DNA of 56,898 bases from Nitrospinota bacterium (GCA_016217735.1 JACRGQ010000025.1:1-56898); one strand, 5' to 3'; shown: positions 8,127-16,433, counted from the first letter of the stretch. Made by a program: numbers and translations. The notes: generated from the letters alone by a model not told the origin.

Positions 8127-8882
8127 CTATTTTTTTCTCAGTGAAGCGAGGGAGAAAAGCTCGTCCGGCAGTTTAATGTCGAACTCCAGCGATTCATGCA
8201 CCACCTCGGTGTACTCGTCCGGCTTATCGGACGGCACCACCTTCAGGACGGCGGGTATCGTGCGGCCGCTAAAGTTCTTCAGGCCGGTAAAGGTCATGGT
8301 GCGCGCTATGTTCATCTCCTCGTCATAGTAAATTTCCTTCACCGGAATATTCTCGTCCTTGACGGACAAAATGATCTTGCCCCAGACCACGGCGGATTCC
8401 GGCTTCGGCATGAGGGTGAATTCCATGATGTTCATGCCGTCCCTCGTTCCGGCGAAGGTGATCTCGGCGAAGTAGTCGTCCAGCATCCGGGATTCCTTCA
8501 CCAAGTCGTCGTTGGTGAAATGGCTTCCCATCCAGGAGCCCATCATCATGCCGCTGGTGAGCCGGATGGTGCGGTCGGTCTGCGGCAGGTAGGTGAAGAT
8601 GTCGTTGCCCGATTTGAGCGTGGCGGCGTCCTTTTCCTTGAGCGGCAGAATGATGCGGACGAGCGAACGGTCTTTTCCCTTGCTCCACCCCTCCATTTTG
8701 AGGCTGCGGGAGTAGTTGCGCGTTTTCACCCGCATCAGCATGATGCCGTGCGACGAATCGCCGCGCCACATCTCGTCGATGCTGTCGAGGATGCGGGCCG
8801 CTTTTTCACGCGGCGTTTCGGCGGCGGCGGGAAAGGGAAGGATCAGGGCCGCCAGCAGCACAATCATGGGTTTGTTCATCAT
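8127..8882 (-). CDS. LolA-like outer-membrane lipoprotein-sorting protein
   Basis: 251 aa with a signal peptide (about 1-21, cleavage near PAAA|ET). The segment MMMGSWMGSHFTNDDLV (about 120-136) and the following beta-rich region are characteristic of the LolA_like family (Pfam LolA_like, PF17131), whose fold is a half-barrel with a hydrophobic cavity. It is first in an operon with two FtsX permeases, a LolD-like ATPase and an outer-membrane barrel. It probably carries a lipid or acylated substrate across the periplasm for this transporter. Tandem ATGs (8882, 8879) overlap the stop codon of a fossil permease fragment, a trace of earlier translational coupling. Confidence 0.85.
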   Translation of the reverse strand: MMNKPMIVLLAALILPFPAAAETPREKAARILDSIDEMWRGDSSHGIMLMRVKTRNYSRSLKMEGWSKGKDRSLVRIILPLKEKDAATLKSGNDIFTYLPQTDRTIRLTSGMMMGSWMGSHFTNDDLVKESRMLDDYFAEITFAGTRDGMNIMEFTLMPKPESAVVWGKIILSVKDENIPVKEIYYDEEMNIARTMTFTGLKNFSGRTIPAVLKVVPSDKPDEYTEVVHESLEFDIKLPDELFSLASLRKK

Positions 8883-8949
8883 TCGTACCTCAATGCGCCA
8901 AGCACATCCAGTTTACATGCTTTATTGGCCCGGCGCACGGCGCATGTCA
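8879..8949 (-). pseudogene. fossil C-terminus of an FtsX/MacB permease
   Basis: Read on the minus strand, this short stretch encodes VRRANKACKLDVLGALRYE and a stop. It matches the family ending seen intact at 12000 (YPAYKASKLNPIDALRYE and stop), with visible nucleotide identity around TACCTCAATGCG and AGTTTA. Nothing upstream in this frame continues the permease, because the 977-residue gene occupies that DNA in another frame. The stop overlaps the first ATG of the LolA-like gene. The simplest reading is that a third permease gene stood at the head of this operon and was deleted apart from its last 20 or so codons. Confidence 0.75.
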
Positions 8950-11880
8950 ATTGTTTCCCGGGGTGAACGGCATGGTTTTGGGAATCCCCGTTTCCTTCGC
9001 GAGGGAGTGAAGGTAGACCATGGTAAAGTCCGGCGGCGACGCGGGGCTGAAAAGGGCCGGCGCGTACGTATTGAATAATTCCAGCGCGGCGCCGTTCTCT
9101 TCCCGCGCGATGTGGCCCAGCATCCCCGCTTTCAGCACAAAGGCGCGCAGCCGCGCATCATCGCCAAAATCGGCGGTGGCCAGGAGTTTCCTGGCGGCGC
9201 CGGCCGATGCCGCGGCATCCCGCGCCGAGAGCGCATGCACAAGCCGCAGCCAATCCGTTTGGCCGCAGTCCCGCATCACGCGCGGCCACAGGCGCGCCAG
9301 TTCCCCCTCCGAAAGGAAGGTAATGGTATTACGGGCGACATATAACAAAGCCCTGTTGTGCTCGCCGCCGCAGCCGGGGGATGTCAGGATGACCGCGGCA
9401 TCCCGTACATCGTTAGGCATTCCCTTCGGCAGGGGCGCGCCGGTCATGATGAAATCCTGGAGTTGCCCCGCCCGCACCGCGTATTGGTGCTGCATGAAAA
9501 ACGGCGAGGCCGTTACCCGCGTGACCGCGCCGCCGCGCCGCGTGCCTTCAAGCATGTCCAACAACGGAAGGGGGGAGGACCGCAATTCGTTCAGCGGGAA
9601 GAAATTGGATTGCAGGTACCGGGCTTTCACGGCGTTCGTATCCAGATACGGAAAATAATCCGAGTTGGGCTGGACGCCCATTTTGTTGAAAAATCCCGCC
9701 AATAGTTTTTTATCGCCCAGCCGCAGCAGGCGCAGATCGTCCGGCGTGGCCACGCCCACCCGCGCCAGCAACGGGGCAAGCTCCGGCGGCGCGGCGGAAA
9801 GCGCCGGCTCCGGGAGTTTCCCTCCGTTCCGGGCCACGATAATCACGTCCGATTTATGGGCGCTGTAGATGGCCCAATCGGAAAAATTGCCGTCCATGGC
9901 GTTAATGATGGATGCGAAAAGCCGCGCATCGGTTTCGTACAGGTGCAGCCACTGGATATATATGCCGCCGGGATTCAGGTTATGGGAGACGAGCGAGTAA
10001 AACTCCAGCGAGAAAAGGCCCGATACGCCGCTCACCCAGGGATTGGAAGGTTCGGAGACGATGATGTCGTATTGTTTCCGGTTGATGGCGAAAAAGGTCT
10101 TTGCGTCGTTAATGCGGATATGGCTCCGGGGATCGTCGAAGGTCCGGGCCGAGACGTCCCTGAATTGTCGCGCCGCTTCCACCATTGCCGGCTCGATTTC
10201 TATCGTCTCCACGCTCCGCAGCGAAGGCGAAGCAAGGAGCACCCGTGTGGTAAAACCGGAGCCCAATCCGATGTTAACCGCGGTTTCGGCCTTCGGATTG
10301 AACAGTATCGGCAATGTCCCCAGCAACATTTGCGTGGATTCGTCCGTTGTGGGGGGGCTGTCAGGGAGGATATTGATGGAAGCATCCGGCTTGCCGTTAG
10401 TGGCGACGGTGAGGGAGCCGCTGTCATCGCGCATAACGGTAACCGTGGCGGTTCTCCCGTCTTTGTGGAAAACGATGTGCTCACTGGCATCTATGGTGGC
10501 GGCGCCGTTGCGGTAAACGCCGGAGGCGAGCTGTTCGGCCTTGAACGGCACCGCGATGATCACGGCCATTCCCATCGCCGCGAACGCGCCAAGGGCGTAA
10601 GCGCCGCGGCGTGATTGGCCCGCGTGGTATAGCAGCAGAACGCCCAGCGCCGCGTCCATCGCCGCCGCCGCAATGCATAATCCCCTGAGCCCCAGCATCG
10701 GCATCCCCACGTATATGGCGAACGCCACCCCCGCGATGGCCCCCGCCGTGTTGAAGGCGTAGACTTCGCCGATGGATTTTTCGCCGTGGCCGGCCGAAAC
10801 AAGCGCAGCGGTGAACAGCGGAAGCGTCATGCCCGCGCATAACGCCGCGGGAACCATCACCGCGGCGGCGATAAGATGGCTGGCGGCGTTAAACAACGTG
10901 TATCCGCCGCCGGTCTTGGCCAGCGATTGCATGATATCCGCCATTACCCCAAAACTGCTTGAGTACACCGGCAGCGTGGCAAGGGCAAGCAGGCCCATGG
11001 CGATTTGGACATAGCCGGCATACGCGGTCTTGCCGGGAAGGGTGTCAATCCGCCTTCGAATCCAAAATCCGCCCAATCCGAGGCCGATGATGAATGCGCC
11101 GACCATCAGTTCGAATGCGTGCGTGGATGCCCCCAGCACAAGGCTGAGCATCCGCAACCACCCCACCTCGTACATAAACGATGACGCGCCGGTCACGAAT
11201 GCGGCGGCGAGGAAAAGCGTCCGGAGGGTTGTGGCTCCGCCCCTTGCGTCAACCTCGGGCACCAGGGCGGGCGATTTCTTTCCGCGGGAGACCAGCCATG
11301 CGGCCAAACCGGCCACGGCATGGAGAAGCGAGGCGGCCAGCAACGTGCCGGGAAGGCCCAAGCGCGGAATCAGCATAAAGCCGGATGCGATTATCCCCGC
11401 CGCGCCGCCCAGGCTGTTCGTGCAGTACAACAGGGAAAGCGAATAACCGGCATTCAGCGGAAAGGCGCGTATCAGCGCGGAGCTGATGAGCGGGAATGTG
11501 GCGCCCAGCAACATCGTTTGCGGCAAGATGAGCGCGGCGGAAAGGACGTGCTGGAAAACGCCCGCCGCGAGCGGAGATGGAAGGGCGGGCAATATGGCCT
11601 TGTACGCAAAGGTGGTGGCGGCCACATACTCATGGTGGAAAGCCCATCCCCACACGGCGAGCGCCCCTTCCGCCGCGGCGTACACCGCGAGCGGATTTTT
11701 AATTCTTTCCGACCACTTGCCCGCAAGCCAGGCTCCCGCCGCCAGGCCGCCCATGAACAGGGCCAGCACCAGCGTTTGGGCATAGGCCGCATGCCCCAGA
11801 AAAAGCTTCAGGTAATGCGTCCAAATCGATTCGTATATCAGGCCCGCAAATCCGGAAGCCGCGAAGATGGCGTATATCAA
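8947..11880 (-). CDS. fused MFS-like membrane protein / spermidine synthase-like protein
   Basis: 977 aa, TTG start at 11880. The first ~450 residues hold about 12 hydrophobic helices with the ASGFAGLIYESIWT motif that opens this family, repeated as ASSFMYEVGWLRML halfway. A cytosolic Rossmann domain follows (about 480-720) with NIGLGSGFTTRVLL (SAM-binding loop), ETIEIEPAMVEAAR, NDAKTFF and YDIIVSEPSNPWVSG, as in spermidine-synthase-like aminopropyl- or methyltransferases. A helical C-terminal extension of about 200 residues follows. Such fused proteins are common in bacteria, but their substrate is mostly unknown. True polyamine synthesis is not shown. Confidence 0.85.
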   Translation of the reverse strand: MIYAIFAASGFAGLIYESIWTHYLKLFLGHAAYAQTLVLALFMGGLAAGAWLAGKWSERIKNPLAVYAAAEGALAVWGWAFHHEYVAATTFAYKAILPALPSPLAAGVFQHVLSAALILPQTMLLGATFPLISSALIRAFPLNAGYSLSLLYCTNSLGGAAGIIASGFMLIPRLGLPGTLLAASLLHAVAGLAAWLVSRGKKSPALVPEVDARGGATTLRTLFLAAAFVTGASSFMYEVGWLRMLSLVLGASTHAFELMVGAFIIGLGLGGFWIRRRIDTLPGKTAYAGYVQIAMGLLALATLPVYSSSFGVMADIMQSLAKTGGGYTLFNAASHLIAAAVMVPAALCAGMTLPLFTAALVSAGHGEKSIGEVYAFNTAGAIAGVAFAIYVGMPMLGLRGLCIAAAAMDAALGVLLLYHAGQSRRGAYALGAFAAMGMAVIIAVPFKAEQLASGVYRNGAATIDASEHIVFHKDGRTATVTVMRDDSGSLTVATNGKPDASINILPDSPPTTDESTQMLLGTLPILFNPKAETAVNIGLGSGFTTRVLLASPSLRSVETIEIEPAMVEAARQFRDVSARTFDDPRSHIRINDAKTFFAINRKQYDIIVSEPSNPWVSGVSGLFSLEFYSLVSHNLNPGGIYIQWLHLYETDARLFASIINAMDGNFSDWAIYSAHKSDVIIVARNGGKLPEPALSAAPPELAPLLARVGVATPDDLRLLRLGDKKLLAGFFNKMGVQPNSDYFPYLDTNAVKARYLQSNFFPLNELRSSPLPLLDMLEGTRRGGAVTRVTASPFFMQHQYAVRAGQLQDFIMTGAPLPKGMPNDVRDAAVILTSPGCGGEHNRALLYVARNTITFLSEGELARLWPRVMRDCGQTDWLRLVHALSARDAAASAGAARKLLATADFGDDARLRAFVLKAGMLGHIAREENGAALELFNTYAPALFSPASPPDFTMVYLHSLAKETGIPKTMPFTPGNN

Positions 11881-11913
11881 TATTCTGATGACCCGCTCCC
11901 GTTATTATTGCCG

Positions 11914-11929
11914 CCGCCGCGCGCGGCGG
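11914..11929. repeat. 16-bp GC palindrome in intergenic DNA
   Basis: CCGCCGCGCGCGGCGG is a perfect palindrome between the macB permease end (11994) and the start of the 977-residue gene (11880). It lacks a T-tract on either strand, so it is not a standard terminator. It could be a protein-binding site or a transcript hairpin. Confidence 0.4.
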
Positions 11930-11993
11930 TGATTCACTGTCAAAGATGGCGCCACCCCCGGAGCCGTACTTGTTTCCGCCATTTCCGACGGGG

Positions 11994-13223
11994 TTATTCA
12001 TACCTCAATGCGTCTATGGGGTTCAGTTTAGAGGCTTTGTATGCCGGATAAAAGCCGAAAAAAAGCCCCACCGCGCTGGAAAAGCCGAACGCCAGCAGGA
12101 TGGAGGAGGCGGTGATGATGGCCGGCCAGTCGGCGAAGTGGGATATGACCCGCGACAGGCCGATTCCCAGCGCGATGCCGAGCGCCCCGCCGAGAAGGGA
12201 AAGCAGCAGCGCCTCGATGAGGAACTGGAAACGGATGTCGGCCGCGCGCGCCCCCACCGCCATGCGGATGCCGATTTCTTTTGTCCGTTCGGTGACGGAG
12301 ACCAGCATGATGTTCATGATGCCGATGCCGCCGACCAGCAGCGAAACGGAGGCGATGGCCATGAGCAGCAGGCTGATGATGCGCACCATCTGTTCGGCGG
12401 ACTGGAGAACCTGCGTGATATTGCGCACCGAGAAATCGTCCTCCTGTTTCGGGCCGATACGGTGGCGCTGCCGGAGCAGGGCGTTGAGATGTTCCTCGGC
12501 TTCGCCGAGTTGATCGAAACTTTTTGCTTTCACGAAAATAAGCCGCACGGAATCGGCAAAAATGCCCCCCAGCACTTTTTTCTGCGCGGTGGTGACCGGC
12601 ATGTAGATGGTGTCGTCCTGATCGCGCCCGTCAGGGGATTCGCCCTTCTTCTCCAGCACGCCGATTACGGTGAAGGGCACCTTTTTTATATTAATCACCT
12701 TCCCCACCGGATCGATGGCGCCGAAGAGGTTGTCGGCCACCGTCGTGCCGATCAGGCAGACTTTGGCGGCGCCCCGCACGTCTTCCCATGTGAAAAGGCG
12801 CCCGGCGGTGACGGACCAGTCGCGGATTTCGAACACCGGCGGCGTGGTTCCCTGAATGATGGTGGACCAGTTCTGGTTGCCGTAGACCGCCTGCGCCACG
12901 CCATTGACGAAGGGGGCGGCTTCCGCCACGGCGCTCAATTCCTTCCGCATCGCCTCCGCGTCCCCCAGCGTAAGGGTCGGTTCGGTGCCGGCGCCCATCC
13001 GTTGGCCGCCGCTGGTGGCGCTGCCGGAAAAGACCATGAGGAGGTTGCTGCCCAGCGAGGCGACCTGCTCGCCCAGCTTTTGCCCCGCGCCGGCCCCTAT
13101 CGCCAGCATGGTGATCACCGAGGCAACGCCGATGATGATGCCGAGCATGGTGAGGAACGAGCGCATCTTGTTCACCAGCAGCGCGCGCAGTGAAATCCGG
13201 CCCGTCACCCGCAGATTGATCAT
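11994..13223 (-). CDS. macB: MacB-type ABC permease
   Basis: 409 aa. An N-terminal helix (MLGIIIGVASVITMLAIG, about 27-44), a periplasmic domain (about 50-285) and three C-terminal helices including the hallmark GGIGIMNIMLVSVTERTKEIG, ending in LRYE. This is the permease half of MacB; the ATPase is a separate gene that overlaps it by 4 nt, unlike the single-chain E. coli MacB. With the MacA-like adaptor upstream it should form an inner-membrane/periplasm efflux assembly for peptides, toxins or glycolipids. No TolC gene is seen in the window. Confidence 0.93.
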   Translation of the reverse strand: MINLRVTGRISLRALLVNKMRSFLTMLGIIIGVASVITMLAIGAGAGQKLGEQVASLGSNLLMVFSGSATSGGQRMGAGTEPTLTLGDAEAMRKELSAVAEAAPFVNGVAQAVYGNQNWSTIIQGTTPPVFEIRDWSVTAGRLFTWEDVRGAAKVCLIGTTVADNLFGAIDPVGKVINIKKVPFTVIGVLEKKGESPDGRDQDDTIYMPVTTAQKKVLGGIFADSVRLIFVKAKSFDQLGEAEEHLNALLRQRHRIGPKQEDDFSVRNITQVLQSAEQMVRIISLLLMAIASVSLLVGGIGIMNIMLVSVTERTKEIGIRMAVGARAADIRFQFLIEALLLSLLGGALGIALGIGLSRVISHFADWPAIITASSILLAFGFSSAVGLFFGFYPAYKASKLNPIDALRYE

Positions 13224-13915
13224 CGCCCCTCCCGCGGTTCGTCCGTCACGATGAGGCCGTCGCGTACGCGGATGATGCGGCGGCTGTAGGCGGCAATGTC
13301 GGCCTCGTGCGTGACGAGGATGATGGTTTTTCCCTTCTCGCGGTTGATGCGGACGAACAGCTCCATGATCTCGGCGCTGGTTTTGGTGTCGAGGTTGCCG
13401 GTCGGCTCGTCGGCGAGAATGAGCGGCGCGTCGTTGACGATGGCGCGGGCGATGGCCACCCGCTGCTGCTGGCCGCCGGAGAGTTCATTGGGCCGATGCT
13501 TTTCCCATCCGGTAAGACCCATATGCCGCATCGCTTCCCCGGCGCGCCGCCGGCGTTCCCCCGGCGCCACGCCGCTGTACAGCATCGGCAACTCCACATT
13601 CTCCAGCGCGTTGGTGCGCGGGATCAGGTTGAATCCCTGGAAGACGAAGCCGATTTTCCGGTTGCGGACCGCCGCCAACTGATCGCCTTGCAGCCGGTCA
13701 ACGTTGCCGCCGTCAAGGTGGTATTGCCCCTTGGTGGGGGTGTCAAGACAACCGAGGATGTGCATGAGGGTCGATTTGCCGGAGCCGGATGGCCCCATGA
13801 TGGCGGCGAATTCACCGGCTTCGATTTGCAGCGATACGCCGGCCAGCGCCGTGAAGGGGTTCTTGTTTTCGGCCCCGTATACTTTGGTAATGTCCGTCAA
13901 CTGTATGAGCGGCAT
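13220..13915 (-). CDS. MacB-type ABC ATPase
   Basis: 231 aa. Walker A GPSGSGKST, Q-loop FVFQGFNLIPR, signature LSGGQQQRVAIARA, Walker B LILADEPTGNLD and switch THE are intact. It overlaps the macB permease start by 4 nt and follows the macA gene after about 160 nt that contains a palindromic repeat (13962-14050). It powers the mechanotransmission-type MacB pump. Confidence 0.93.
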   Translation of the reverse strand: MPLIQLTDITKVYGAENKNPFTALAGVSLQIEAGEFAAIMGPSGSGKSTLMHILGCLDTPTKGQYHLDGGNVDRLQGDQLAAVRNRKIGFVFQGFNLIPRTNALENVELPMLYSGVAPGERRRRAGEAMRHMGLTGWEKHRPNELSGGQQQRVAIARAIVNDAPLILADEPTGNLDTKTSAEIMELFVRINREKGKTIILVTHEADIAAYSRRIIRVRDGLIVTDEPREGR

Positions 13916-13961
13916 AGGGGGTCAGCTCCGATTTTGCGATGGTTGAGCGCGTCCGCGTTGG

Positions 13962-14050
13962 CAGGCTGTTGAAAAATCCCCGTGTCATCCTGAGCCGGAG
14001 GCGAAGGATCACTTTCCGGAAAGAGATTCTTCGCTACGCTCAGAATGACA
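13962..14050. repeat. dispersed palindromic element, copy A
   Basis: A 68-bp hairpin core (13983-14050) begins TGTCATCCTGAGCC, has CTTTCCGGAAAG at its centre and ends CAGAATGACA. The reverse complement of 31483-31550 matches it at about 64 of 68 positions by my count. Both copies are preceded by CAGG(C/G)TGTTGAAAAA. It sits in the macA-macB ATPase intergenic gap, where a transcript would form a long stem-loop and could lower expression of the downstream genes. Confidence 0.85.
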
Positions 14051-14075
14051 TGCATAAATAGTGTTTCACGCCGCG

Positions 14076-15248
14076 TTAAAAGAGGCGGTGGCCGCGCTGG
14101 TCGTTTTTCCCTTTTTGCGCCAGGGTATCCACAATGATCTCCATCCCTTCCTTCAGTTCGGGAGAGGTGACTTCGGTATAGCTGCCGTCGCCGATGCCGG
14201 TTTGCACGGCGATGCGGCGTGGCGCGTCTCCGGCCAATATCCATACACCGCTGCCGTGGATGGGGGGCGGATTTTCCTTTTTATTTTCTTTCCCGGCCGT
14301 CTTGGGCTTGAAGCGGAGCGCCCCGTTCGGCACCTTCAGCGCCGCATCGCGCGTTTCAATGATGATGCCGACGTTGGCGGTCATGCCGGGCTTGAGCTTC
14401 AGCTCCGGATTGTCCACCCGCACCACCACGTCGTAGGTGACCACGTTTTGCACCACCGCCGGGGCGATGCGTATCTGGTGGACGGTTCCTTTAAAAACCA
14501 TATCGCTATAGGCGTCCACGGTGAATTCCACCGGCTGGCCCGTCTTCACGCGGCCGATGTCCGCCTCGTTCACGCTGGTGTCGATCTGCATCTGCTTGAG
14601 GTCTCGCGCGATGTTGAAGAGCGTGGGGGTCGTGAAGCTGGCGGCCACGGTCTGCCCCACATCCACGTTGCGCGAGACCACTGTGCCGTCCACCGGGGAA
14701 TGTATTTTGGTGTACCGGAGGTTGGTCAAGGCGACCGCGACAGCGGCCTCCGCCTGCTGGCAGGTGGCCTTGGCGCTGTTAAGGTTGGCGCGTGCCAATT
14801 CCAGGTTGGTTTCGGCCTGATCCAGGTCGCCGCGGCTTACCGCCTGTGCGTCGAAAAGTTCCTTGGTGCGGCGCCGGCTCCGCTCGGCGTCGTGCAGGCT
14901 CGCCCCGGCCCGTTCCCGCGCGGCAACGGCGACCGCCAAACTGGCGGTCGCCTGCTCAAGCTGCGCTTCAAAAGCGGTGGGGTCTATCTCCGCCAGCAGT
15001 TCTCCTTGTTTAACGAGGGAGTTGAAATCGGCGTGAAGCGCGCTGATCCGGCCGGAGACCTGCGTACCGACCAAAACCGACATCACGGGATTCACCGTGC
15101 CGGTGGCGGACACGGCGGAGCGCAACGGCCCGCGTTCCGCCGTGGCGGTTTTGTATTCCTGTTCGCCGGTTTCCCGTTGATGGTACGCGTAGTAGCCGCC
15201 GCCCGCCGCGAGCAGCGCGATGATGCCGATAATAAGCGCTTTCTTCAT
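14076..15248 (-). CDS. macA: MacA-type periplasmic adaptor (HlyD/RND membrane-fusion protein)
   Basis: 390 aa from the ATG at 15248, chosen because AAGGA lies 7 nt upstream; an ATG at 15275 would add nine residues. An N-terminal signal anchor (ALIIGIIALLAAGGGYYAY), biotinyl-lipoyl halves (GTQVSGRISALHADFNSLVK and IHSPVDGTVVSRNVDVGQTV), a long alpha-hairpin rich in Ala/Glu/Arg (about 95-170), a beta-barrel and a membrane-proximal domain follow in MacA order. It links the MacB pump to an outer-membrane channel. A TATAAT lies at 15296-15291 on the minus strand, about 42 nt upstream of the start. Confidence 0.93.
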   Translation of the reverse strand: MKKALIIGIIALLAAGGGYYAYHQRETGEQEYKTATAERGPLRSAVSATGTVNPVMSVLVGTQVSGRISALHADFNSLVKQGELLAEIDPTAFEAQLEQATASLAVAVAARERAGASLHDAERSRRRTKELFDAQAVSRGDLDQAETNLELARANLNSAKATCQQAEAAVAVALTNLRYTKIHSPVDGTVVSRNVDVGQTVAASFTTPTLFNIARDLKQMQIDTSVNEADIGRVKTGQPVEFTVDAYSDMVFKGTVHQIRIAPAVVQNVVTYDVVVRVDNPELKLKPGMTANVGIIIETRDAALKVPNGALRFKPKTAGKENKKENPPPIHGSGVWILAGDAPRRIAVQTGIGDGSYTEVTSPELKEGMEIIVDTLAQKGKNDQRGHRLF

Positions 15249-15290
15249 GCAGCGATCCTTTTTTTCATGGCGCAACGAACTCTGAATCCC

Positions 15291-15296
15291 ATTATA
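15291..15296 (-). promoter_or_regulatory. -10 box of putative macAB promoter
   Basis: TATAAT on the minus strand, 42 nt upstream of the macA ATG, leaving room for a leader with the AAGGA ribosome site. The -35 is weak. Confidence 0.4.
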
Positions 15297-15353
15297 TAGT
15301 TTTGACGTACAAGAGAGAAGAAAGGTTCAATCGCCGCGTGGCGGCCCACGCGG

Positions 15354-15806
15354 TCAATTTTCTTTCGGGATGCGGAATTCCTTCTGATGGCCGACATACC
15401 ACTCCACATAACTGTTGTAGAGGTTGTCCGCCAGTTCGGCGATGTCGGGATTGGGTTGATCCATGTTTTGCAGCGTCATCTCCAGCGAGCGGACGTACTC
15501 GTTGCGGTAATGCTCGCGCATATCCGGATGCACCTTCCCCAGGAAAGACGGGTCCGCCATCACCTGCAGCGCTTCATTCAGCGCTTTTTTCATCTCCTTT
15601 TGCAGTTCCACGCTCTCCTGGTAGGTGAATTTGCGGTTGAAATCGCCGCCGCGCACGATCCGGAGGTATTCCTTGTTCGCCCGCTGCGATTTGTAGAAGT
15701 GCGCGGCGGCTTCCAGTTCCTGCGAGGTCCAGTCGCCGCGTATCGGGCTGCAGGCGGCAAAGATCAGCAGGGCTATCAGCGGGATGCGGCGGATGTTGGA
15801 GGGCAT
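15354..15806 (-). CDS. lipoprotein, paralogue of its upstream neighbour
   Basis: 150 aa with a lipoprotein signal peptide (PLIALLIFAAC, lipidated Cys near residue 19), then a helical, charged body. It aligns with the neighbouring gene: W(S/T) after the Cys, a Y-R-N/S-R/Q region near 40, F/L(L/D)GKVHP followed by EH/KHF and RNE/RGE, and a final VEWY/VDWY segment. No known domain is recognised. It shares one base with the end of the upstream paralogue, so the pair is co-transcribed. Confidence 0.75.
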   Translation of the reverse strand: MPSNIRRIPLIALLIFAACSPIRGDWTSQELEAAAHFYKSQRANKEYLRIVRGGDFNRKFTYQESVELQKEMKKALNEALQVMADPSFLGKVHPDMREHYRNEYVRSLEMTLQNMDQPNPDIAELADNLYNSYVEWYVGHQKEFRIPKEN

Positions 15807-16264
15807 CAGTACGCCGGCGGCATATGTATGTTGTCGCGGTTGGCGTTATACCAGTCCACAAACGCGGAAAAAAGCTCTTCCGAGCGATGCGCGGTTTTAG
15901 AGTCCGGGTTATCCAGATTTCGCCGCGCCAGTTCCAGCGCGGTCTGGAATTCGCCCCGGAAATGCTTCTTGAACTCTGGATGCACCTTGTCCAAAAAACC
16001 GTCCTGCACTATCCGGGCGCTGGCCAGCGCATTGTCGGTGAGCTTTATCACTTTTTCTTTTTCCCCCACCGAGAAAACCTCCCCGGCGCGGTTGATGATG
16101 CGGGTCGCTTCGCGGTTGTCCCGTTGCGCGGAGTAGTAGTAGTTGCTCGATTTCATATCCTCCGGCGACCACACGTGCTTGTCTTGCTGGCAGGCCCCCA
16201 CGGCGGCGAGCAACACCAAGACCGCCCGGATAAGGGGGCTTGCAAAAGAGCGCGTACCATTCAT
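15806..16264 (-). CDS. lipoprotein of unknown function, first of a paralogous pair
   Basis: 152 aa with a signal peptide ending VLLAAVGAC (lipidated Cys near 25). The body holds FLDKVHPEFKKHFRGEFQTALEL, whose second half resembles the neighbour's FLGKVHPDMREHYRNEY. Both are probably periplasmic-facing lipoproteins of alpha-helical fold. No family is recognised. There is no Shine-Dalgarno. TTGATT-16-CATAAT lies 10 nt before the ATG, pointing to a leaderless or very short-leader transcript. Confidence 0.7.
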   Translation of the reverse strand: MNGTRSFASPLIRAVLVLLAAVGACQQDKHVWSPEDMKSSNYYYSAQRDNREATRIINRAGEVFSVGEKEKVIKLTDNALASARIVQDGFLDKVHPEFKKHFRGEFQTALELARRNLDNPDSKTAHRSEELFSAFVDWYNANRDNIHMPPAY

Positions 16265-16274
16265 GGTGATTATA

Positions 16275-16302
16275 ATTATGCCATAAACGGTTTTTAAATC
16301 AA
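16275..16302 (-). promoter_or_regulatory. putative promoter of the lipoprotein pair
   Basis: Reading the minus strand: TTGATT, 16-nt spacer, CATAAT, then 10 nt to the ATG at 16264. A second TATAAT overlaps it closer to the start codon. It predicts an mRNA starting at or very near the ATG. Confidence 0.45.
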
Positions 16303-16396
16303 ATAGATAGATATGTTGGCCGGAAGGTAAGGGGGGCGGTTATACATGATTGTTGCGGGGAAGGATTATTCTTCCGTCGGTGATTGTGCCGGTTGA

Positions 16397-16402
16397 TATA
16401 AT
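16397..16402 (+). promoter_or_regulatory. -10 box upstream of DMT transporter
   Basis: TATAAT (preceded by GGTTGA) predicts transcription start near 16409. This lies downstream of a possible TTG start at 16350, so it supports the ATG at 16434 as the real start. Confidence 0.4.
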
Positions 16403-16433
16403 ATTTATATGGCAGGAAAAGGTTAAAGCATTA

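Noticed and set aside
14061-15299. 412-codon plus-strand frame opposite macA
   Set aside because: His/Gly/Arg-rich composition typical of antisense frames in GC-rich genes; macA on the other strand is certain.
16409-16426. Five-codon leader peptide (ATG ... TAA) before the DMT transporter
   Set aside because: It starts near the predicted transcription start, but its codons show no regulatory amino-acid bias and there is no attenuator. Likely chance.
16350-16433. Upstream TTG start for the DMT transporter
   Set aside because: A TATAAT at 16397 predicts transcription starting after this codon, and the extra 28 residues do not resemble family N-termini.
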